From contig OX442314.1 of assembly GCA_949358305.1 (NCBI GenBank), positions 35,025,608 through 35,089,607 of the forward strand: DNA of 64,000 bases, given 5' to 3'. Under the pieces are notes generated by a model that saw only the letters and a list, made by a program, of their open reading frames with translations, ran no database searches and had not been told where the DNA came from. A program made the position numbers and the translations under genes. The DNA comes from Strigamia acuminata. Its lineage: Eukaryota; Arthropoda; Chilopoda; Geophilomorpha; Linotaeniidae. Below, one piece after another: positions 32,310-42,452 of the stretch (the stretch's first letter is position 1; each line of letters begins with the position of its first letter).

Positions 32310-32434
32310 ACAGCTCCACCTGCTTGCAGAGGACCGCAACAGGCTGCCGCGAGAAACACGAGAGGCGCTGAAGCTGCACAAAGTGCATTGCTCTTACAGT
32401 GCAGTGATCAGCACGCAGGGGGCTGCTGGTCACA
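32310..32434 (-). repeat. Old fragment of a Gypsy LTR
   Basis: Read on the minus strand this begins TGTGACCAGC and follows the first 130 bases of the 623-bp Gypsy LTR (41828 onward) with many substitutions, for example the shared phrases GCAATGCACTT, CAGCGCCTCTCGT and GCAGCCTGTTGCGGTCC. It is a decayed relative of the young Gypsy family. Confidence 0.65.
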
Positions 32435-32490
32435 GCCTTCTGAATATTTATTTATTACACTCTAGGTCCAAAACAATTTAATAACGTAAA

Positions 32491-32536
32491 AGAAAGCTAC
32501 GCTGCACCAGTATTAAAGGTGTAACGAATATTTTCA
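32491..32536 (+). repeat. 46-bp direct repeat flanking family U copy 2, left
   Basis: Matches 34919-34964 with three mismatches. Together the two copies bracket the gene at 32872-34287. Confidence 0.8.
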
Positions 32537-32871
32537 CCACAAGATTCCAGGTTGACAGGCACAACTGCACGTATTTGCCACGGTGTGGCGATGTTGTCGT
32601 GCTGTTTTATAAGCAGTCTCCGTGGTTGTTACTATTGAGTGTTGCTGACCAGGTATACAGCCGTAATTGTATAATACATCAGATTTATACCGATTCGCAC
32701 ACATTACCACGAACACAAATTTGTGTTTGTGAAGACAACTTGTCTTCACAAACATCAAACATCGAGTGCTGGTGTTTACGACACAGGAAGTGAATTTTTC
32801 ATACTAATTTCCCATAGTGAAACTAAAACTTTCTTTTCATGCAGGTTGGATACTGAAGTGCCTCGACAAAC

Positions 32872-34287
32872 ATGGACAACCTAGAAGCAAAAGTAACGTC
32901 TGTGTGTGACCACATCAGACTAACCACGACCAATTATTCCAACTCATGTCCCAGTTTACTCAAACTTGCACTGGTGAGCGCCGCCACTTCCCTTTGGAGC
33001 CAGGAACACGTCAAATCCAAGATAACCGCTTATTTCACGACAAAAGACCAGTTCAGACAGTTTAATGAAGAAAACTGGCTCGAAATCGAGGAGTTCGTGG
33101 CGAACAAAGCGAACAAAATTCAAATTCCAGCCACACTCAAACCGGACTTTGTCTACGTAATCGAGGCTATGGGCGCGCAAATACACGACTGGGCGACTTA
33201 TCTTAATAAATACACTTGGTGTGACGACACTACTTCGGGCGACTACGTCAACACCATCGCTTGGACCACGTACGGAACGATTGATCGAGAAAAGACGTTC
33301 GATTTGCTGCTAAACGAGCAGAATTTGAGGCAAAACGGCAGTCTGTACAACTTGGCGTGCAATTTCTGTTTGAAGGAACAAATTCTCGCTTTGCCGGAAC
33401 CGGAACCCGGGCGAGCGACAAATTTTTCGGTAGTCGTTCGAAATTACATGAGCGAACCTTTCGATTTATCTTATTTAGATGACGACACCCTACTCGAGCA
33501 GATGACTCTGTACGAGCACGATTTAGCGGCGGCGTATTTCTGGCGATCGACGCCGCCCGAACACCGACCTCTAATGATCGACACAATGTGGGGTTTCGTC
33601 GAGTACCGGCACGATTCGTCTTTTAACATCGTTCCCTTCCTGCTGAGTCATTCGAGCGACGAACAAGTGAAGAAGTATATCCGTTCGCATTTGGCCCTCA
33701 ATATATTGCAGTCCGTTCTTTTTACGGTTAAGCCGTGGCTCATATTCGACCAGTCTGTGATAATTCATTTGGTGAATTTCATCAACGATTTCATTCTTCA
33801 GTTTCTCGTTACTACGGTGAACTTAAAGGTGGAGCGTGTCGGACTCTGGCGCGTAGTTTACAAGCCATTTTTGCTTCAGTTGTGGAATTACGCCAACGAT
33901 GAGATGCAAAGCGCTTTCTTGAGTTTGGTTTATGATTTTGGCGTCATCAAATTGACCATGGTGGACGAAAGCGACGAGAGCAAGTATGAAAATCTGTTGT
34001 GGAAGAGAAGCAGTTGTGTCTTTTCGATCCTGAGCGACGGCGGGTTGGAGTTTGATGCGTTTGTCAAGCGGAGTTTTCGAGACGAGAGTTTGGTTCGAAA
34101 ACTCAAGGAATGTTTGCATGAGTATGCTCTTTTGTACGTGAATAATGTGCAAAGTGGAAACGTGAAAACGATGAAAGGCTTGGAGAAGTTGCCGGTAAAA
34201 GAGAGCCGGTTTTGGTCCAAGTTTGGAAGTTACGAAAGCGTTAAGAGAAAAATATCGACTTATTTCAATTCTCTGCCAAATGAGTAA
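32872..34287 (+). CDS. Family U copy 2, intact 471-aa protein
   Basis: This is the only undamaged member of the uncharacterised family. The ATG follows a splice-acceptor-like TTTCTTTTCATGCAG about 28 bases upstream, so a 5' untranslated exon is likely. The protein has no signal peptide, membrane span or known catalytic motif. It is rich in helical, aromatic-anchored segments (LLKLALVSAATSLWSQEHVK, YVIEAMGAQIHDWATYLNKY, AAAYFWRSTPPEHRPLMIDT, WRVVYKPFLLQLWNYA, VKRKISTYFNSLPNE at the end), suggesting an alpha-helical scaffold. Copies 1 and 3 and the 678-aa gene at 14993-17029 are relatives. Upstream (32550-32870) and downstream (34290-34800) flanks are shared with copy 3, so the duplication unit exceeded the gene. 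Function unknown. Confidence 0.75.
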   Translation: MDNLEAKVTSVCDHIRLTTTNYSNSCPSLLKLALVSAATSLWSQEHVKSKITAYFTTKDQFRQFNEENWLEIEEFVANKANKIQIPATLKPDFVYVIEAMGAQIHDWATYLNKYTWCDDTTSGDYVNTIAWTTYGTIDREKTFDLLLNEQNLRQNGSLYNLACNFCLKEQILALPEPEPGRATNFSVVVRNYMSEPFDLSYLDDDTLLEQMTLYEHDLAAAYFWRSTPPEHRPLMIDTMWGFVEYRHDSSFNIVPFLLSHSSDEQVKKYIRSHLALNILQSVLFTVKPWLIFDQSVIIHLVNFINDFILQFLVTTVNLKVERVGLWRVVYKPFLLQLWNYANDEMQSAFLSLVYDFGVIKLTMVDESDESKYENLLWKRSSCVFSILSDGGLEFDAFVKRSFRDESLVRKLKECLHEYALLYVNNVQSGNVKTMKGLEKLPVKESRFWSKFGSYESVKRKISTYFNSLPNE

Positions 34288-34918
34288 ATATAATCATTGG
34301 GTAATTTCAAATTGGTTAAGACAAATCTGCTTTATTGTTCAAGTTTGATAACCTCGTTAGTCCATTTATTTGGATTGATAAGTAATATTAATATTTCATT
34401 TAGGATGATTCAATAATAAGTCATTCATTTCACTTATTTTTGTTTATTTAAGTAAACTTTTAATATTTACTTAACCAATTTGAACGCACCTATTGGTATA
34501 TTATATATTTTGTATACGGGTGTATAATATTAATACTTCTATTTCATTTTTTTAATTGTGTGTAATACATTATATATTAGTTTATTGGACTTGCAAGGCT
34601 CAGGAAAAAATATTTTCTAAAAACATCATTTTTGTAATATTATTTCCAAGAAAAAATGTTTGAAATAAAATGTAGCGTATTGATAAGTTCGGTCTTGATT
34701 TATCTACAATGAGCTTTGTTTCCACCATGTTTTTATGTTGTTGAATTGTATTTTTAGCAGCTCCTGATGAAAATTTTACCAAGGTTATAATAATAAGTGT
34801 CTATACACGCTAAACATTTTCTCCACGTTTGTTCGCCCGTAATTTGCCTGGAACACTTTAAAGTAATCACCTTAGCTACTTTGTGAAATTTCTTTATTAT
34901 TATTATTATTTTAATAAA
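34288..34918. other. 3' flank of family U copy 2
   Basis: AT-rich and non-coding by eye. It is collinear with 53155-53660 downstream of copy 3 (shared phrases include GGACTTGCAAGGCTCAG and TTTCCACCATGTTTT). No gene seen. Confidence 0.6.
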
Positions 34919-34964
34919 AGAAAGTTACACTGCACCAGTATTAAACGTGTAACGAATATTTTCA
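34919..34964 (+). repeat. 46-bp direct repeat flanking family U copy 2, right
   Basis: Partner of 32491-32536, with three mismatches. It ends at the TTTTCAG acceptor of the exon that follows. Confidence 0.8.
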
Positions 34965-34965
34965 G

Positions 34966-35383
34966 CTGAGTTATCCTTCATTGTGCTCATCTCGTTCCAG
35001 CTTTACTTTCCTTCTTTTGGCCTTTTCTTCCGTCTCGGCAAACGATAACTGAAGGACCCGGTGCATACAATATTTCATGATCAATGAAAGGTCCTAAGCT
35101 TGGAATTAATTTTAGCAAGCAAAACAGATTTCCAGAACGTCCCGAAATACGCTGGCCTAGTCCTGCATCATACAAGGTAAAAACATGATCAAAATTTAGT
35201 GTAAATTTAGTGTAAATTTAGTGTAAATCTCCTGTTGGTTTACAGCTTTCCCCTAATCACTACCATACCCTGTTGAAGGGTACATACAATGCTACTCTCG
35301 ATTCTAGTCTTCCGCGGAATTACGGTGCAAAATGGCGGCCTGCTCATAATAAAAGTAGTTATTACAATGTCGATCCTCTGTAA
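34966..35383 (+). pseudogene. SHIPPO/PG-rich-repeat protein remnant, last two exons
   Basis: An exon-like piece (34966-35176) after TTTTCAG ends AAG before GTAAAA. The next piece (35246-35383) follows TTTACAG and ends TAA, with AATAAA about 25 bases later. The joined frame reads EGPGAYNIS, a TGA stop, then KGPKLGINFSKQNRFPERPE, PSPASYK, LLKGTYNATL and SSYYNVDPL. The GPGAY, GPK..F and PSPASY spacing is that of PG-rich (SHIPPO) repeats of sperm-tail and cilium microtubule proteins. The in-frame TGA after GPGAYNIS, and a poor frame further upstream, point to a pseudogene or a misjudged first exon. Missing upstream exons are expected to lie left of the family U copy. Confidence 0.45.
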
Positions 35384-35956
35384 ATGCCTAAATGTTTTGT
35401 GGATTCAATAAAAGCCTGATCTGATGCAAGCACTTTGTTCTGATAAGACTTTTATTAATAATGATTTTTCCAGTTATTTTGATTGTGAATACCCAGTAAC
35501 CAAAACTAGTCTTATCGTCTGTTATTGCCCTTCAGCAACCCAACCCTGAACAACTGCTGTCCACGTAGCTGAGGACTGCATGGGCCGTGAGGTCAGTTAA
35601 GCATTGCCACACAATGCCTTGCAGCACGGCCCAACGGGTCGCTTCAAGTCCCTTTAGACTTGGAGCAAACTCGCCAGTTTTAGTCATTGTGATCATCGCC
35701 ATCGTCCCTTTACTCGTAGCAACACGACCAGTCACTCTCGTGACAAAGGGGTCGGTCTTGGCAGTCAAGCCACAGACTGACACCTTGTAGAATCCTTTGT
35801 CCTGATTGGCTGCAATCACGGTACGTCATAAGAGCTGCTGGATAAATCCTCTAGTAGTGTTGCCAGTGCCGACTGGCAACGGCCGGTTGGTCACAACATT
35901 AAGGTGATGTGTCCGTTAGATGGATGCACACAAATTATTACCTTGGTATGTTTTTT
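35384..35956. other. Intergenic, partly shared with 53750-53930
   Basis: The right half (about 35775-35945) matches 53745-53930 downstream of family U copy 3. A 95-codon minus-strand frame (35532-35819, containing GFYKVSVCGLTAKTDPFVTR) is unrecognised; it lacks a clear start and most of it is missing from the other copy, so I do not call it. Confidence 0.4.
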
Positions 35957-36182
35957 TTTTAGATTTTGGTTTTTTCTTTTAATTTTTTTAGATTTTGGTT
36001 TTTTCTTTTAATTTTTTTAGATTTTGGTTTTTTCTTTTAATTTTTTTAGATTTTGGTTTTTTCTTTTAATTTTTTTAGATTTTGGTTTTTTCTTTTAATT
36101 TTTTTAGATTTTGGTTTTTTCTTTTAATTTTTTTAGATTTTGGTTTTTTCTTTTAATTTTTTTAGATTTTGGTTTTTTCTCT
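35957..36182. repeat. 29-bp tandem array, about 8 copies
   Basis: Near-perfect units of AGATTTTGGTTTTTTC followed by TTTTAATTTTTTT. A degenerate version of the same unit sits at 53930-54050 at the equivalent place in the other duplicated block. Confidence 0.93.
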
Positions 36183-36401
36183 AGGCCGACTGCATACAGT
36201 GGCTCTGTCCGTTTAAAATTAAATTATCACTTTTTTGGCTAAAAAATAACACACAAGAATACAAAATAACAAGATACAACTTTAGTGAAATAAATAAACT
36301 CTGAAAAGAAAAAAAAATCATCTTTATTTTTCATTTAACGTCCATTAAACGTTACGAACAAGTGTATAAAACGTGCATAGCACGTTACAGTGTATTTGGG
36401 G

Positions 36402-36410
36402 TATATAAAT
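36402..36410 (+). promoter_or_regulatory. TATA box of elongin C copy C
   Basis: TATATAAAT about 120 bases upstream of the ATG, inside a block nearly identical to that upstream of copy B. The shared leader between it and the ATG (for example CGTCTCCAGCATCTTTTGC) supports a transcription start shortly downstream. Confidence 0.5.
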
Positions 36411-36526
36411 CCCTATGTTGCCACAATAAAATTAATTCTACTTCCCAAGTCATCCTGTGTCGTCTCCAGCATCTTTTGCTTACAATTAGAGAAGTCGTAT
36501 CTAGTGATATTTAATTGGCAATCGAA

Positions 36527-36889
36527 ATGGCGGATTCAACCGATCCAAAAAGTGAGATGGTTTGTGGAGGCTGCGAAGGACCCGACTCGATGTACGTCAA
36601 ATTAATTGCATCGGATGGAAAGGAATTTATAATCAAGCGCCAACACGCGTATCTTTCCCGGACCCTTAAAGCCATGTTCAATGGTCCGACCCCGTACGCT
36701 GAAAATGAAACGAACGATGCGACTTTTCCGTTAATTTCGGGTCCAGTGCTTGAAACAGTTTGCCGATATTTGGAGTACAAAGCTCGATACCAAGGCAGCG
36801 GCATCCAACCACCCAATTTCTTCGAGGTGTCACACAATCTCGCAACTTGTGTCGAAATGCTCATGGCAGCCGACTTCTTCGACTGCTGA
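36527..36889 (+). CDS. ELOC: Elongin C, copy C
   Basis: The 120-aa intronless frame is the best-preserved elongin C here, with GGCEGPDSMYVKLIASDG, a BTB/Skp1-type core (KRQHAYLSRTLKAMF, ENETND, VLETVCRYLEYK) and C-terminal MAADFFDC. In the cell it pairs with elongin B as the adaptor of Cul2/Cul5 E3 ligases and in the elongin transcription factor. The ATG before ADSTDPKSEM is preferred over the non-ATG codon TTG four codons upstream. It keeps a TATA box upstream and an AATAAA at about 36990. The absence of introns suggests these copies came from a processed ancestor that later spread by DNA duplication, which is inference. Of the three it is the likeliest functional copy. Confidence 0.88.
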   Translation: MADSTDPKSEMVCGGCEGPDSMYVKLIASDGKEFIIKRQHAYLSRTLKAMFNGPTPYAENETNDATFPLISGPVLETVCRYLEYKARYQGSGIQPPNFFEVSHNLATCVEMLMAADFFDC

Positions 36890-36895
36890 AATGAT

Positions 36896-37755
36896 GAAAT
36901 CTAAATCCGAAGTTACCTTTTAAACTAAATCCAAAGTTACCATATACTTGTACAAACTATATTTCTTTTTATTATCACATCGAATTCTGAATAAAATTTA
37001 GTCTCTTTTTTTTCTAAATTACTTGCATACACAAACACCGTTTCGTACCGTATGTACAGTTGATATATTGTATTTGTTATTTACGTCATTGGGTTCGTGA
37101 TATCTTTCCACAAATGCACATGCTCGAAACGAATACTCATCGGGCCTCAACTAGACACTTCTTTGCTTGGCTTCGTTGGTGCATCGCTTTTCAGTGTTGT
37201 GCAACTGGGTTGTAGAAGTGGAGAAAACGAAGAAATACCGCACACTCATATCTCAATTATTTTAGTAATGTACTCGAATTTTTAAAAAATGATTTTAGAC
37301 AAAAAATTATAAAAATTGTAGATAAAAATCCATTAACTCAAATTATGCTGATGTAGCCCTTGTATTCTTTCTTGAATTTGCACTTCCTTCTTCCTTTTAA
37401 GCCACATAAATGGTATTAACAGATAAAAAATATTCTAAAAAAAATTAAATTCATATTTTAATATTTTATTTTCTAATATAAAAAGTATATGTGTGTCTCG
37501 TGCTGTAGCGTCAGTTTATTATTATTATTATTATTATTTTTAATAATGGTTTGCCAGCTTCAGATGCCGCCAGCGTCTATTGTTGCCAGCGTCAATTGGT
37601 TTTAGCGTACAATAAATTAAATAATTAAAAAAATAATGAGTAATAAAAAAAATAAGTTTTATTTATGTATTTAGTTTTATTTGATTTTAGCCAGCGTTTT
37701 AAACTTCAGCGTTTATTTAAATTCAGGGTTTTGGTTTACAGGTGAATTCAACGGG
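36896..37755. other. Elongin C 3' flank, then AT-rich intergenic
   Basis: The elongin C 3' flank ends near 37050. The remainder is AT-rich with an (ATT)n run near 37517-37545 and no recognisable gene. Confidence 0.5.
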
Positions 37756-38686
37756 TTGATTCTCTTCTGGGCTCACAGAATTCTGCAATAAAATTACACA
37801 TTGCTAATCGCATGTACGTCCACAACAATGCAAACATTTTGGCAGACTTCAGAGGCGTATTGGAAGAACATTACAATACTTCATCGACTGTCGTTGATTT
37901 CGGTTCAGACGCTGAAAAAATTCGATTACAGATCAATAAGTGGGTAAAAGAACAAACCCAAACGAAAATCAAAGATATGATTCCACCAGGGATGCTGGAT
38001 GGTCTTACACGTTTGGTTTTGGTGAACGCAATCTACTTTAAAGGCACTTGGCACAAGCAATTTAGACCTGATCGCACGAATGCTCATAATTTCTACCTAG
38101 ATGTTAACAAGGCAGTAAAGACGGATTTCATGCACATAACGTCTTACTTTAGATACAAACAGGCCGATACTCTACACTGTAAAATAATCGAATTACCATA
38201 TTTGGGAGAAACCTTTAGCATGTTTGTTATCCTTCCATACGACATTAATAAGTTAAAGGCATTGGAAGAAACGCTTACCGTTTCAGATTTAAAAAATTTA
38301 ATGAAGCATATGGACCATATCAAAGTAATTTTGACATTACCGAAATTTAAAATAGAATCCTCATTATCTCTCAAAGATATTTTGAGTAGTATGGGTATGA
38401 GTGATCTCATACGGCGAATTTATCGGGAATTACGGGCAAGAAAGATTTGTTCGTTTCTGCCGTTTTGCACAAAGCTTTTCTTGAAGCGAACGAGGAAGGA
38501 AGCGAGGCGGCCGCAGCAACAGCTTTGTCAATGGCAACCTCCGGACGGATTGAGCAGCCGCCTGAATTTCGAGCAGACCATCCTTTCCTCCTATTCATCA
38601 GAGATAATCGAAGTGGCGCTATCATGTTCTGGGGACGGTTGATTAATCCTAAACCGGGCGCTGCTGTGCAAGAAGTGCATCCCTAA
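37756..38686 (+). pseudogene. Serpin paralogue, 5'-truncated and frameshifted
   Basis: From TTGATTCTCTTCTGG onward it follows the serpin at 18526-19810 at high identity (MYVHNNANILADFRGVLEEHY, LVNAIYFKGTW, FSMFVILPYDIN), but helix A, the first strand and exon 1 are absent. Near 38405 a deletion replaces the segment encoding FNKNKA and shifts the frame. The rest continues in another frame to the C-terminus (DHPFLLFIRD, IMFWGRL) and a TAA near 38685. The hinge is intact (EEGSEAAAAT), but the reactive loop differs sharply from copy 1 (ALSMATSGRIEQ instead of FMAAAARGYDE). It cannot make a normal serpin. Confidence 0.82.
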
Positions 38687-39264
38687 TTGTAAATATTAAG
38701 TTGCTGTGGCAACAGACTACCTTTCTCATTGTTGGTATTCTTGCTCAAAGGGAATTAATTCTATTTTGTTGTCAGTTAACAAAAATTTACCTGTAATATT
38801 TATAAAGGTATTTGACAAGTTTTAATAAATTTATATAAAAATTGTTTTTTGTAATTTACCGTGTAAATCGAGGAGTCAAAATCGAATTTTCGAGTTGTAG
38901 AAATGTTTGTCCGATAAAGACGTGCGTATAACGGAAGTGGAGTTGACGGCGGCAAAAACACAAATTTGTACAAGGAATTCTGACTGCGCTACAAGATAAG
39001 GAAATACTGTTGAAACGAATGCAAGAACGGTGCGACATTCAAGCAATCGAGCTGAAGAAACTAAAGAAGCTTTAAACCGATATTTTGTGAATAAATATTA
39101 AATATTAAATAAAATAGAAAAAGTAATGTTTCGCCTCGAAAATTTGTTTTTGTTTTCTTTAAAAACCAAAGATGAAATAAATATTTATAGAAACACTTTT
39201 TTTGTTAATTCTTCTTTGAAAAAATCACTAGGTTTCTTAAATTAAGTTAAATTAAATTGATATT
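38687..39264. other. Intergenic with one short open segment
   Basis: Around 38960-39074 the plus strand encodes ILTALQDKEILLKRMQERCD followed by IQAIELKKLKKL and a stop, a coiled-coil-like tail that could be the last exon of an unidentified or dead gene. Nothing upstream lets me extend it. Confidence 0.3.
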
Positions 39265-40043
39265 TTATTTACTGTTATAAAAAGTATATGTATAAATCTC
39301 ATTTACTATATTCCACAGAAGAGTCCTTTGCTGCAACCACCGATGTCTGAGACAATCTTTGGCCGAATAACGCTCATCCTGGTCAATATTCAGCATAGGC
39401 ATTAAAAAATCTTCAAAATCACGCGCTTCATCCACACCCCAGCCATGTTTCTTAGTCAACAATTCCAAAATCCGACGCTTTTGAAACCGGGGAAAATGGC
39501 AGAGTTTTCCCTTTTCCGTGAAAAACCTTGCAGCACCTGCCGAACGATGCTTTTGACTTCGGTTAAGGGCAGGCCTTTACCGCCAAATTTTAATAAATTG
39601 TGCCCTAGAACTTCGGATACGATGCACTCTTGCGTGCCGTTGACACCGGTGATTCGAAAATTGTCCAACAATTTGACGATTTTTCCCTTGTGACGACCAA
39701 AAGTGTCTATTTGGCGAACACATTTCAGCAGTTTGGTCTCGTTTATTGCCGCTTTTGTGGCCTCGGCCGCGCTTTTCACTATTTTTAATGCCACAAACCG
39801 CGCGTTGTTTAGGTCGCGGCAAAGCCACACGGTCGAGAATTCACCCCAGCCGAGTTTGCGAACAACCGAGTATCTCTTGTGATATACGTCTCCTATAGCG
39901 ACCGGATGGTATCCATCTTTGCAATAGGAGTCTTCGTCTTCCTGAACTTCGTCGTCGAATGAGAAAGTGTCTTCGGCGACTTGCTGTTTGCTTCGCGTGA
40001 AGTAGTACAACCAATTGGTGCACATTTTGAAATTAAAAATCAA
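39265..40043 (-). pseudogene. SRPK-type protein kinase, retropseudogene with large internal deletion
   Basis: SRPK kinases phosphorylate SR splicing factors. The minus strand starts near 40025-40043. An acidic segment (FSFDDEVQEDEDSYCKDGYHP) precedes the N-lobe (YSVVRKLGWGEFSTVWLCRD, VALKIVKSA, ETKLLKCVRQ), and the frame continues through SEVLGHNLLKF to VKSIVRQVLQGF. There it breaks. What follows in another frame is the far C-terminal lobe (GWGVDEARDFEDFLMPMLNI, RYSAKDCLRHRWL). The catalytic loop, DFG segment, spacer and most of the C-lobe are missing. There are no introns in the retained part. It is dead as a kinase; the family call rests on GYHPVxIGDxYxxRYxVxRKLGWGxFSTVWL. Confidence 0.85.
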
Positions 40044-40803
40044 AGTGATGCTTTACTTAAGCCTACTTTGGGTTTATATAGTAGTCTTTTAATTTGTCCA
40101 CGTATGTGCGACGTTTGTGTGAGATTGAACGTCACGTTTCCAAGACGAAATATAATTGAAAAGCGATTATTTATCAATCCGTTTATTTGTTTTATTCAGT
40201 TTTACGTTTGTTATTTTTTTATTATGTGTTTATTATTTATTTATTGTGCATTGCTTCTTATTTATTTTTATTTTGCATTAATTATTACGCGGCTAAAATC
40301 ACATGACAAAAATCGGATTTTTCCCGCGCACTAATTTCAACATTTAGATTTTGTACCCGCAGTTTATCGTGGACCCCCGATCAATTGAGAGACCTTGCGC
40401 TATTTTCCCAGACATCTTCGACTTCATCAACCCAAAAGCAATCACAAACAAATTCAAATACTTAGCACAGTGCTGCGGTCACAGCCGCACATATTTGCCA
40501 CGGTGTGGCGATGCTGTCCGGATGGTGTCGTGATGTTTTCTAAGCGGTAAATCGAAGTCAAGTCGGTTCACCGTGGTTGTTGCTGTTGCTGACCAGGTAT
40601 ACAACCATAATTGTATAATACATCAGATTTATACCGATTCGCACACATTGCCACAAACACTAAAAGAAAACAAGTGCCACTTTTTGATGTTTTAATGTTT
40701 TTAATGTTTACGACACAGGAAGTCAATTTTTCATACTAATTTCCCATAGTGAAACTAAAACTTTCTTTTCATGCAGGTTGGATACTGAAGTACCTCGACA
40801 AAC
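40044..40803. other. Intergenic and 5' flank of family U copy 3
   Basis: About 40480-40803 is collinear with 32550-32870 (shared TTTGCCACGGTGTGGCGATG, TGCTGACCAGGTATACA and the acceptor-like TTTCTTTTCATGCAG), so copies 2 and 3 duplicated with their upstream DNA. The rest shows no gene. Confidence 0.6.
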
Positions 40804-41487
40804 ATGGACAACATAGCAGCAAAAGTGACGTCTGTTTGTGACCACATCAGACTAACCACGACCAAATCATGTCTCAGTTTACTGAAACTTGCACTGGTGA
40901 GCGCAGCTACTTCCCTTTGGGGCCAGGAAACCATCAAATCCAAGATAACTGCTTATTTCACGAAAGTAAACGCGGGCATGAAGAAGAATGGAGAAGACTG
41001 GCTCGAAATCGAGGAGTCCGTGTCGAAAGAAGCGAACAAAATTCACATTCCAGCCGCACTCAAATCGGACTTAGTCTACGTCATCGAGGCTATAGGCGTG
41101 CAAATCCACGACTGGGGAATGTATCTTAATAAATACACTTGCTCTGACGACAATACTTTGGGCGACTATGTTAATACCATTGCTTGGACCATGTACGGAA
41201 CAATTGATCGAGAAAAGACGTTTTATTTGCTGCTAAACGAGCAGAATTTAAGGCAAAACGGCCGCCTGTTCAACTTGGCGAGCAATTTCTGCTTGAAGGA
41301 ACAAATTCTCGCTATGCCGGAACCGGAACCCGGGCGAGCGACAAATTTTTCGCTAGTCATTCGAAGATACATGAGTAAACCTTTCGATTTATCTTATTTA
41401 GATGACGATAACCTACTCACGATAATGACTATGTACGGTTACGATTTAGCGGCGGCGTATTTCTGGCGATCGACGCCGGCCGAACAC

Positions 41488-41642
41488 CAGTGCTGGACTG
41501 GCCCGGCGGGCTACCGGGAGTTTCCCGGTGGCCCGTGGTCGCTGTGGCCTGTCGCAGCCGGCTGTAGCCTGTCCTGACTTCATTAATTGTGGCCCGGACA
41601 CCCAGATTTCCCGGCCATAAATTTGTTCCCAGTCCAGCCCTG
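41488..41642. mobile_element. 155-bp hAT-type MITE
   Basis: Inverted ends CAGTGCTGGACTGG and CCAGTCCAGCCCTG and an 8-bp target duplication CCGAACAC (41480-41487 and 41643-41650) fit the hAT superfamily (CAG-type ends, 8-bp duplication). There is no coding capacity. It is inserted in the coding sequence of family U copy 3. Confidence 0.9.
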
Positions 41643-41827
41643 CCGAACACCGACCTCTGATGATCGACAGATTGTGGAGTTTCGTCGAGTACGGTTCGTC
41701 TTTTCACATCGTTCACTTCCTGCTGTGTCATTCGAGCGACGAACAAGTGAAGAAGTATATCCGTTCGCATTGGGCCTTCAATATATTGCAGTCCGTTCTT
41801 TTTACGCTTAAGCCGTGGCAAATATTC

Positions 41828-42450
41828 TGTGACCAGCTGCCCCTGCGCACGGGTCGCTGCACTGCAACGGCAATGCACTTGGCGCAGCTCCAGCGCCTCT
41901 CGTATCTCGCGCAGCCTGTTGCGGTCCCCCGCAACCAGGTGGAGCTGCGGGCCTTTGGTCAAGCAGGATCGGGCCCCGGAAGTCGCCCTTCCGGAAGTGG
42001 TTGGTCCCCGTAGGGACAAGAGAGTTGTTGATCAACCAGCAAGGCGAACGGTCGTGTTGCGACCGCCTCCGAAACTGGCTATTGAGATAACCCAAACTAT
42101 CGGCGTGGCGATGATATCGCCCGCCGGGACCTGAGCGTCCAGTTGCGCCACGTCCGCCGGACGTTAACCGTAACTTCGGCGGCGTGGCCCAAAACCGATT
42201 ACCGACCTCGTGTGTCATGGCGGCCGATGGCCGCCGTGCCACGCGGTCTGATTAGGGGCGGTTCGAAGGAACCGCCGCCTTGGGAAATACACTATGGGAC
42301 ACTACAATCATACCCCTAGACATCTAATAAAGCCATAACTAAAACTATATTGTGTCTCCGTGTATTTCGTGGTTTGTTTTATCGTGTGTGTTGCGTCCAG
42401 CGCCTCCGTGGCTCTCCCCCGACCACGTGGCGTCCGTCCGAACACTCACA
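41828..42450 (+). repeat. Gypsy 5' LTR
   Basis: The 623-bp repeat begins TGTGACCAGC and ends ACTCACA and is preceded by ATTC. It is GC-rich against the AT-rich host, and near its 3' part an AATAAA (about 42330) could serve as a polyadenylation signal. Confidence 0.95.
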
Positions 42451-42452
42451 AT

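Noticed and set aside
35532-35819. 95-codon minus-strand frame containing VSVCGLTAKTDPFV
   Set aside because: No recognised family, no clear start, and the related block at 53750-53930 lacks most of it.
41429-42242. Arginine/glycine-rich open frames across the Gypsy LTR, repeated at 51917-52402
   Set aside because: They arise from the GC-rich LTR and appear in both LTRs. No domain is recognised. I keep only a note about the conserved antisense peptide and do not call a gene.
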